5,803 nucleotides of DNA from the NCBI RefSeq assembly GCF_047607725.1, contig NZ_JBLKSS010000207.1, forward strand, positions 1 to 5,803. Direction: 5' to 3'. Source of the DNA: JBLKSS01 sp047607725 (lineage in GTDB: Bacteria > Pseudomonadota > Gammaproteobacteria > Enterobacterales > Enterobacteriaceae). Within the stretch, counting starts at the first letter, position 1, and every line of letters begins with the position of its first letter. The notes under the pieces are model-generated. The model did no database searches and was not told the origin of the DNA. It worked only from the letters and a program-made list of their open reading frames with translations. Positions 1 to 5,333 of this stretch are shown here, piece by piece. The translations under genes and the position numbers were made by a program.

Positions 1-187
1 CCGGGCGGCGCTGATGTATACGCTGATCGGCAGTTGCAAACTGAACGGCGTGGCGCCGGAAGCGTATCTGCGCCATGTGCTGGCGATTATCGCGGATCAT
101 CCCATCAACAAAATCAAAGAGCTCCTGCCGTGGAACCTCACCATCCCTGCTGAATAACTGTCAATACGGCGCTGGGCGTACGCTTAC
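1..187 (+). mobile_element. IS66-family insertion sequence, right end only
   Basis: This is the 3' part of an IS66-family element, cut by the window edge. It holds the end of the transposase (to the stop at 155-157) followed by a 30-base terminus ending CGCTTAC at 181-187, which fits the usual IS66 terminal repeat (GTAAGCG at the outer tip when read inward). Right after it, from 188, the sequence becomes in-frame acrD, so the boundary is sharp. The element points the same way as acrD. Its left end, accessory orfs (tnpA/tnpB) and the other copy of the target duplication lie outside the window. The family call rests on the C-terminal transposase sequence and the end motif; I cannot name the specific IS. 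Confidence 0.85.
2..157 (+). CDS. tnpC: IS66-family transposase, C-terminal 51 residues (partial)
   Basis: Reading from position 2 gives 51 residues and a TAA stop, including LMYTLIGSCKLNGV, AYLRHVLAIIADHPIN and ELLPWNL. These are the hallmark blocks of the extreme C-terminus of IS66-type DDE transposases. The catalytic domain lies upstream, outside the window. The stop comes 30 bases before the IS terminus, as expected for this family. No lesion is visible in this part, but intactness of the whole gene cannot be judged. A longer reading frame that starts at an ATG at 75 in a different frame and runs into acrD is only an accident of the IS junction and is not a real gene start. Confidence 0.85.
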   Translation, partial: RAALMYTLIGSCKLNGVAPEAYLRHVLAIIADHPINKIKELLPWNLTIPAE

Positions 188-2006
188 ATCGGCGGTGTTT
201 GTGCCGATGGCGTTTTTCGGCGGCACCACCGGCGCCATTTATCGCCAGTTTTCCGTGACTATTGTGGCGGCGATGGTGCTGTCGGTATTGGTGGCGATGG
301 GGCTGACGCCCGCCTTGTGCGCCACGCTGCTTAAACCCCTGCCCGCCGGTCAGCACCACGGCCGACGCGGCTTTTTCGGCTGGTTCAACCGCTGTTTCAA
401 CCAAAGCGCCCTGCGCTATAAGCGCGGCGTTGCCGGCGTGATACAGCGCGCTACCCGCTGGCTGTTGCTTTACGCGCTGCTGATTGGCGTGATGGCATGG
501 ATGTTTATTCATTTGCCCACGTCGTTTTTGCCCGACGAAGATCGCGGCGTGTTTATGGCGCAGGTGCAATTGCCGGTCGGCTCCACCCAACAACAGACAT
601 TAAAAGTGGTCGAGAAGGTCGAGAACTATTTCATGACCCAGGAAAAGGATAATGTGCTGTCGGTATTTTCCACGGTGGGCGCCGGTCCCGGCGGTAACGG
701 ACAGAACGTGGCACGTCTGTTCATTCGGCTGAAAAACTGGGAAGACCGCGCGAGCGCCGACCGCTCATCCTTTGCCATTATCGAACGCGCGATCAAAGCC
801 TTTAACAAGATCCCCGAGGCGAAGGTGCTTGCCAACAACCCGGCGGCCATTTCGGGGCTGGGCAATGCCGCCGGCTTTGATTTGATGCTGGAGGATCATA
901 GCGGCATCGGCCATGAAGCGCTCATGGCGGCCCGGGACCAACTGTTATCCGCCGCAACGAATTCACCGCTGCTAACCCGCGTCCGACATAACGGCCTGGA
1001 TGATAGCCCGCAGTTGCAGATCGATATTGATCAGCGCAAGGCGCAGGCGCTCGGGGTGTCGGTGGATGATATCAACAATACGCTGCAAACCGCCTGGGGC
1101 TCCAGCTACGTCAATGACTTCCTCGATCGCGGGCGGGTCAAGCGAGTGTATGTTCAGGCGGCGGCAAAATATCGCATGCTGCCGCAGGATATCTATCGCT
1201 GGTATGTCCGTAACAGCAGCGGCAGTATGGTTCCCTTCTCGGCCTTTGCCAGTTCGCGCTGGGAATACGGCGCGGCGCGTTTGGAACGTTACAACGGTTA
1301 TGCGTCGCTTGAGATCGTCGGCGAGGCGGCCCCGGGCGTCAGCAGCGGCGCTGCGATGGACGAGATGGAGAAACTGGTGCGCCAATTGCCTGGCGTACTG
1401 GGGCTGGAATGGACCACCATGTCTTATCAAGAGCGGTTATCGGGCGTCCAGGCGCCGGCGCTCTATGCCATCTCGCTGCTGGTGGTGTTCCTTTGTCTGG
1501 CGGCGCTGTACGAAAGCTGGTCAATCCCTTTCTCGGTCATGCTGGTGGTTCCGCTTGGCGTGCTGGGGGCTCTGGTGGCGACCTGGTTCCGCGGCCTGGA
1601 CAATGACGTTTATTTCCAAGTGGGGCTATTAACGGTAATCGGCCTGTCGGCCAAGAACGCTATTCTCATTGTTGAATTCGCCAATGAGCTGCATACGCGC
1701 GGCATGGCGCTGATGGAAGCGACCCTTGAGGCGGCGCGCATGCGTTTACGGCCGATAGTAATGACGTCGCTGGCGTTCGTTTTCGGCGTGTTGCCGATGG
1801 CCAACAATCAGGGAGCCGGCTCCGCCAGCCAGCATGCGGTGGGTACCGGCGTCATTGGCGGTATGCTTAGCGCCACTTTCCTGGCGATCTTTTTTATCCC
1901 GCTGTTTTACGTGTTGATCAGGCGGCGTTTCCCGCTGACGCCCGGGACCCCGCTGGCAGTATCGACGACCGCCGTTGATGACACGAATACCGGGCCACAC
2001 CCATGA
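188..2006 (+). pseudogene. acrD: acrD remnant: RND aminoglycoside/multidrug efflux pump, 5' part cut off by IS66
   Basis: AcrD is the inner-membrane proton-driven RND transporter that works with AcrA and TolC to export aminoglycosides and other drugs. The 605 codons left begin in the SAVFVPMAFFGG segment, about residue 450 of the usual 1037, and run to the normal C-terminus. They include the second periplasmic porter loop (PTSFLPDEDRGVF, SVFSTVGAGPGGNGQNVARLFIRL, NPAAISGLGNAAGFDLMLED, VRHNGLDDSPQLQIDIDQRK) and the later membrane helices. The proton-relay lysine of GLSAKNAILIVEF is present (codon 1653-1655); the paired aspartates of TM4 would lie upstream of the IS. The C-terminal RRRFPLTPGTP matches AcrD (RRRFPLKP, from memory) better than AcrB. 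There is no start codon or RBS for this piece, and no internal stop or frameshift. The 5' half may lie beyond the IS, outside the window. A functional pump is not expected. Confidence 0.9.
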
Positions 2007-2474
2007 CGCCCGCGGCAGGCTTGATTGCCGGCGCGGCGCGCTAAACGCCGGGCCAGAGACTGGCTTTACGTGACGGGGTCATTATCGACGCGGCGGTGAA
2101 TGACGGTGGCGGGAGCCAGAATTACCGCCGGCACCTCGGGTAAAAACGCGGGAGTATGGCCGAGCGTCGCTTAATACAACCGAGGTCATCACCCTGCTCA
2201 TGACGCTCAATCGGCTATTTGGTGTGAGGCGCTATCACGTCGTGAATCGCCTGGCCCTCACGTCGCGCGAACGAATATCCCTGGCGGAGGAAAAGCAGAT
2301 AGGCCCTGGGCCAATGTGGCAGACGTGGCGAATATAACGCGGAAAAACGGCTACCTACCCTATTATATGGGCAGCTGAACCGGTACAGGACGACCGGGGG
2401 ACGTCAATGCCTGCTGGCTGATAAGCGATGACTAAAGTCAATCGGCCACTGTCTCTTCAACATCTCCGTTATTC
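2007..2474. other. gene-poor spacer between acrD and ypfM
   Basis: About 470 bases with no reading frame I recognise on either strand. The base composition still looks gene-like rather than AT-rich, so it may be an eroded gene. The longest open stretch on the plus strand covers roughly 2152-2337 and includes LTSRERISLAEEKQIG, which vaguely resembles the N-terminal helix-turn-helix region of IS30-type transposases, but continuation of that similarity would require frameshifts. I see no terminator-like hairpin followed by a T-run after acrD. No function is assigned. Confidence 0.5.
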
Positions 2475-2561
2475 TTAAGCGCTTACCGGCACAGGCTGCT
2501 GCTGGTTGCGGAGCATCGCTTCTATAAAATCTTTCCAATTGCCTAATTCTTTATCTAACAT
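2475..2561 (-). CDS. ypfM: YpfM-like small protein, 28 residues
   Basis: On the minus strand an ATG at 2561-2559 opens 28 codons to TAA at 2477-2475: MLDKELGNWKDFIEAMLRNQ, then QQPVPVSA. The first 18 residues closely match the E. coli small protein YpfM (recalled as MIERELGNWKDFIEVMLRK, 19 residues), whose gene lies in the same acrD-yffB interval. Here the C-terminus is about nine residues longer, adding a Gln-rich tail. The start is well supported: a strong Shine-Dalgarno GAGGTGG (2570-2564 on the minus strand) sits just upstream and a TATAAT box precedes it. The core is charged and amphipathic, with no membrane segment. The molecular role is unknown; in E. coli the protein was recognised in small-protein surveys. 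Survival of the frame, RBS and promoter in a decaying region suggests it is still expressed. Confidence 0.85.
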   Translation of the reverse strand: MLDKELGNWKDFIEAMLRNQQQPVPVSA

Positions 2562-2563
2562 AA

Positions 2564-2570
2564 CCACCTC
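2564..2570 (-). promoter_or_regulatory. ribosome binding site of ypfM
   Basis: GAGGTGG on the minus strand, two bases before the ypfM ATG; measured from the GAGG core the spacing is five bases. It is a near-ideal Shine-Dalgarno sequence and is the main reason to prefer this start for such a short gene. Confidence 0.75.
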
Positions 2571-2587
2571 ATCTTAATTCTGTTAGC

Positions 2588-2593
2588 ATTATA
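2588..2593 (-). promoter_or_regulatory. -10 box of the ypfM promoter
   Basis: The minus strand reads TATAAT here, a perfect sigma70 -10 hexamer. It lies 26 bases upstream of the ypfM ATG, so the leader would be only about 20 bases and would contain the GAGGTGG ribosome binding site. At 16-18 bases further upstream no good -35 is visible (the best hexamers are TGTTAT or GTTATT), so the promoter may be weak or may depend on an activator. It is inferred from sequence only. Confidence 0.6.
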
Positions 2594-2596
2594 CCG

Positions 2597-2612
2597 ATTG
2601 ACGATCGTTAAT
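2597..2612. promoter_or_regulatory. palindrome within the ypfM promoter (candidate operator)
   Basis: ATTGACGATCGTTAAT is a 16-bp inverted repeat in which seven of eight base pairs match, centred on GATC. It sits three bases upstream of the ypfM -10 box, in the space between -10 and the expected -35, where a bound protein would block or remodel polymerase. No known operator consensus is recognised. The central GATC is also a Dam methylation site. Confidence 0.35.
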
Positions 2613-3420
2613 AACACCCTCAGACGCACAAAAAATATCATCCGTGATGCGAAAATAGAAATGAATATGCACCAAAACCGGGCGCAACGGTCATATATTC
2701 AGTGAAAGTAAAATAGATGACATATATTTGATAAGATATCTGTTAATTGTATTAACGCTGGTTAAACCAAGATATTTACGCCTCGGGTCCGCCACCGTTC
2801 ATGCGTCGGACGGGCGTAAATTGGCACCTGCGCGGCAGTTCGGATGCGGCATGAATCTGCCAGGGTCTGAGCCGCCACGCCAACGCTTCAGCCCGGCGTT
2901 TATTCAGACCAGCGTCGTCGGCGATTATTCATAAGCCGCGCTCATAATTTCGCTCAATTAATTGCTGCCCCGCTTGGCGTAATGTCCGCCTTGCGCGTGC
3001 GGTGCAATATAATAACTTTATAAATCCATTATTCATTTACATTATTTCATTGAATAGTAATTGATCGTCAGACCTCAGCGGGGCGCCCCGGCCACAATCA
3101 TATCCGTTTTTGGATTTCAGCGACCTTAGCCAGCCATCACCCGGGTAAAGACATTTAACTAACGCGCCAACCATCACCGGCGTTATGGGCAACCGGCAGC
3201 CCCAGCCGTCGTTCGCTGAGGCCCGCCCTGTGCCGCCATCATCCCGTTAGCCGGCCGCGGCACCTGACGGGCAACCTTCGCGCTGCCGCCCACCGCACAA
3301 GCTTGCCACGACGCTGGATTCCGTGGTCTTTTTCCCTCATCATGGAGCCTTGTGTTGCCCTGGCCGGCCGATAAAGAGAGCCGTCAGGCGCCTCCTTTCC
3401 CGCTTAAGGTAGCTTTAGGT
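2613..3420. other. long spacer between ypfM and yffB with no recognisable gene
   Basis: About 800 bases, much longer than I would expect for the equivalent enteric interval. It is patchy: AT-rich to about 2770, GC-rich at 2780-2940, AT-rich at 3000-3070, then GC-rich up to yffB. A 68-codon frame from a TTG at 2728 to 2934 has no RBS and resembles nothing I know, so it is not called. Small symmetrical elements are a perfect GTTAAT-TGT-ATTAAC repeat (2742-2756) and GGGGCGCCCC (3080-3089). A TATAAT at 3008-3013 lacks a suitably spaced -35. No convincing yffB promoter or terminator could be found by eye. It is probably eroded former coding or regulatory DNA. Confidence 0.5.
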
Positions 3421-3804
3421 ATGTCCAACGATTTACAGCACCCCATCGCCACACTGTATGGCATCAAAAACTGCGATACGGTAAAAAAGGCCCGCCGCTG
3501 GCTCGACGAGCGGCAGGTGCCCTACCGCTTTCATGAATACCGCAGCGATGGCATTGACGCCGATCTTTTGCAGCGCTTCATCGATCGCCTGGGTTGGCAA
3601 CCGCTGCTTAACACCCGCGGCACCACCTGGCGCAAACTCAGCGATCAACAGCGCGCGGAGGCCGGCAACGCCCACGGCGCGGCGGCGCTGATGCTCAGCC
3701 AACCGGCCATCATCAAGCGTCCCCTGTTGCAGATGGCGGATGGCCGACTGCTGCTGGGGTTCTCTTCGCAAGATTATCAGCAGTTTACCGCCAGCGAGGT
3801 CTGA
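3421..3804 (+). CDS. yffB: YffB, ArsC/Spx-family thioredoxin-fold protein
   Basis: The protein of 127 residues aligns along its whole length with E. coli YffB (about 118). It is an arsenate-reductase-like (ArsC/Spx family) thioredoxin-fold protein whose physiological reaction is not settled; glutathione-dependent thiol reduction has been proposed for the family. Visible motifs are ATLYGIKNCDTVKKARRWLD with the single active-site Cys18, LGWQPLLNTRGTTWRKL (58-73) and PAIIKRPLL (95-103), which carries the conserved Arg100-Pro101. I chose the ATG at 3421 because it lies closest to the family start (E. coli begins MVTLYG). A GTG at 3352 after GGAG would add 23 residues that match nothing; AAGG lies about 11 bases before 3421. 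The gene is one base from dapE, so the two are surely cotranscribed. No lesion is seen. Confidence 0.9.
   Translation: MSNDLQHPIATLYGIKNCDTVKKARRWLDERQVPYRFHEYRSDGIDADLLQRFIDRLGWQPLLNTRGTTWRKLSDQQRAEAGNAHGAAALMLSQPAIIKRPLLQMADGRLLLGFSSQDYQQFTASEV
3796..3800 (+). promoter_or_regulatory. ribosome binding site of dapE inside the end of yffB
   Basis: GAGGT lies in the last codons of yffB, five bases before the dapE ATG at 3806. It fixes the dapE start and indicates translational coupling with yffB. Confidence 0.65.
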
Positions 3805-3805
3805 C

Positions 3806-4933
3806 ATGTCTTGTCCCGTATTGGAACTCGCGCAGCAACTGATTAAATGCCCCTCCTTAAGCCCTGATGACGCCGGCTGCCAGGCGATCATATCGGCCCG
3901 CCTGCGGGCGCTGGGTTTCACCCTTGAACCGATGCCGTTCGGCGACACCCTCAATATTTGGGCCTGGCGCGGCCAGGGCCGTACCTTGGCTTTCGCTGGC
4001 CATACTGATGTGGTGCCGACCGGCGATACACAACATTGGGATAACCCGCCGTTCGAGCCGACGTTACGTGACGGCCTGCTTTACGGCCGTGGCGCGGCGG
4101 ATATGAAAGGGTCGCTGGCCGCCATGGTGGTCGCCGCCGAACGCTTTGTCGCTCAACATCCGCATCATCAGGGCCGGCTGGTGTTTCTGATTACCTCCGA
4201 TGAGGAAGCCGACGCGCGGGACGGCACGGTCAAAGTGGTGGAAGCATTGATGGCCCGTCAGGAGCGGCTGGACTATTGCCTGGTGGGCGAGCCGTCCAGC
4301 AGCAGCCAGGTCGGTGATATTATCAAAAACGGCCGGCGCGGCTCGCTAACCGCCAATTTGGTGGTGCAGGGCGTACAGGGTCATGTCGCCTATCCGCATC
4401 TGGCGGAGAACCCCGTGCATCGCGCGATGAACGCGCTAAAGGAACTGGTGGAAACCCAGTGGGACGAGGGCAATGATTTTTTCCCGCCCACGACGATGCA
4501 AATAGCCAATATTCATGCCGGTACCGGCAGCAACAATGTCATTCCTGGCGAGCTGCAGGTGCAATTCAATTTTCGTTTCAGTACCGAGCTTTCTGACGCC
4601 ACCCTCCGCCAGCGGGTAGAAGCGCTGATGCAGCGACATGGGCTGCGCTATCACATTGACTGGTCGCTATCCGGCCAACCTTTTCTGACCGCGCGCGGCG
4701 AGCTGGTGGACACGGCGGTGCGCGCGGTGGAGCACTATCAGGAGTTAACGCCGCGTCTGGAAACTACCGGCGGCACCTCCGATGGACGGTTCATCGCCCG
4801 TATGGGCGCGCAGGTGGTGGAGCTCGGCCCGGTCAACGCCACCATCCATAAAGTCAACGAGTGCGTAAGCGCCGCCGATCTGCAACTGCTGAGCCGGATG
4901 TACCAACGCATCATGGAACAATTGATTTTATGA
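3806..4933 (+). CDS. dapE: N-succinyl-L,L-diaminopimelate desuccinylase
   Basis: DapE is a cytoplasmic di-zinc M20-family hydrolase that converts N-succinyl-L,L-diaminopimelate and water to L,L-diaminopimelate and succinate, in the succinylase branch leading to meso-DAP (peptidoglycan) and lysine. The product is 375 residues, the same length as E. coli DapE, and nearly collinear with it from MSCPVLELAQQLIKCPSLSP to RMYQRIMEQL. All family metal and catalytic residues are present: His66 and Asp68 (AGHTDVV), Asp99 (GRGAADMKGS), catalytic Glu133 and metal-binding Glu134 (TSDEEA), Glu162 (LVGEPSS), His193 (GHVAYPH) and His348 (NATIHKVNE). The 3806 ATG gives the exact family N-terminus and has GAGGT upstream; the same frame is open further upstream inside yffB, but that part is not DapE. 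Its stop overlaps the next start (ATGA). It is intact and probably essential for the cell wall. Confidence 0.98.
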   Translation: MSCPVLELAQQLIKCPSLSPDDAGCQAIISARLRALGFTLEPMPFGDTLNIWAWRGQGRTLAFAGHTDVVPTGDTQHWDNPPFEPTLRDGLLYGRGAADMKGSLAAMVVAAERFVAQHPHHQGRLVFLITSDEEADARDGTVKVVEALMARQERLDYCLVGEPSSSSQVGDIIKNGRRGSLTANLVVQGVQGHVAYPHLAENPVHRAMNALKELVETQWDEGNDFFPPTTMQIANIHAGTGSNNVIPGELQVQFNFRFSTELSDATLRQRVEALMQRHGLRYHIDWSLSGQPFLTARGELVDTAVRAVEHYQELTPRLETTGGTSDGRFIARMGAQVVELGPVNATIHKVNECVSAADLQLLSRMYQRIMEQLIL

Positions 4934-5186
4934 TGGATGCTCTGGCGGTTACCGGCCGCACCGACGGGCATTTGATCCCGCTGGAAACGGGTCACCGGCT
5001 ACAGACGGGCGCGGCGACGGCCTTTGCGCAGTTGCAGCAAGCGGGGTTTTCCCTGCGCCCGGCCAGCAGTTTTCGTGACTTTGACCGCCAATTGCGCATC
5101 TGAAATGGCAAATTTCACGGTCAGCGGCCATTATTGGATCACTATAGCCGGCCGCTGGATGCGCTTAGTCTGGCGACAGGGCCCCG
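4930..5186 (+). pseudogene. M15-family metallopeptidase (D-Ala-D-Ala carboxypeptidase-like), nonsense mutation plus IS21 truncation
   Basis: The ATG at 4930 (or 4933) overlaps the dapE stop and opens 57 codons: MMDALAVTGRTDGHLIPLET, then LQQAGFSLRPASSFRDFDRQLRI. This matches the N-terminus of the M15 peptidases that follow dapE in relatives such as Serratia and Yersinia (from memory). The SSFRDF block is the family's substrate-binding Ser-x-x-Arg region. A TGA at 5101-5103 stands where relatives have Trp (RIWN.KF). Past it the same frame continues as NGKFHGQRPLLDHYSRPLDA and LSLATGPR, clearly still the family, until homology stops at the IS21 end near 5186. The zinc-binding SRHHWG-E-D region is missing. 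It would have trimmed peptidoglycan peptides; now it is dead unless TGA is read through, and the truncation would still kill it. Confidence 0.82.
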
Positions 5187-5188
5187 TG

Positions 5189-5280
5189 CTGGTTCCGGTC
5201 ACGTCCGATCACTGATTCCGATTTCACCCGATCACTGATTCCGGTCACGCCCGATCAGCGATTCCGATTCTGTCCGATCG
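5189..5280 (+). repeat. four tandem 23-bp repeats at the IS21 left end
   Basis: The units are 5189-5211, 5212-5234, 5235-5257 and 5258-5280, each exactly 23 bases. They share an opening like CTGATTCCG and a close like CCGATCA, with a variable middle (GTCACGT, ATTTCAC, GTCACGC, ATTCTGT). Units 1 and 3 are most alike; unit 4 is the most diverged, starting GCG and ending TCG. IS21-family ends are known to carry multiple copies of their terminal repeat, taken as IstA binding sites, and this array fits that role. Confidence 0.85.
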
Positions 5281-5333
5281 CTCATCTTCTGCTCCGCCAT
5301 ACTCTGGAGACTTTTAGCTTCCGGGGGTATGGC

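Noticed and set aside
75..187. ATG at 75 as the start of a 643-residue efflux protein
   Set aside because: Codons 75-187 are IS66 transposase and terminus sequence read out of frame; AcrD homology begins only after the IS end at 187.
138..1632. Several long antisense and alternate-frame readings across acrD
   Set aside because: They are low-complexity or Arg/His-rich shadows of the acrD frame in GC-rich DNA, with no family resemblance.
2728..2934. 68-codon plus-strand frame starting at TTG
   Set aside because: No ribosome binding site, an unrecognised product, and a composition that changes abruptly inside it; most likely a chance frame.
3008..3013. Plus-strand TATAAT as a yffB promoter
   Set aside because: No -35 at 15-19 bases upstream, and it lies about 400 bases before yffB in an AT-rich patch where such hexamers occur by chance.
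3080..3089. GGGGCGCCCC palindrome as a terminator
   Set aside because: It has no loop of useful size and no T-run after it.
3740..3805. Upstream ATG giving DapE 22 extra residues
   Set aside because: This stretch encodes the end of YffB in another frame; the 3806 ATG gives the exact 375-residue family length and has GAGGT before it.
3433..3954. 173-codon minus-strand frame across yffB and the start of dapE
   Set aside because: It is antisense to two well-supported conserved genes and matches nothing recognised.
5101..5103. TGA read as tryptophan or selenocysteine in the M15 gene
   Set aside because: Other genes here use TGA as a normal stop (yffB, dapE, acrD), and the gene is truncated further on anyway, so a simple nonsense mutation is more likely.
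5189..5280. Repeat array as a CRISPR
   Set aside because: The units are contiguous 23-bp direct repeats without unique spacers, located at an IS21 end beside istA.
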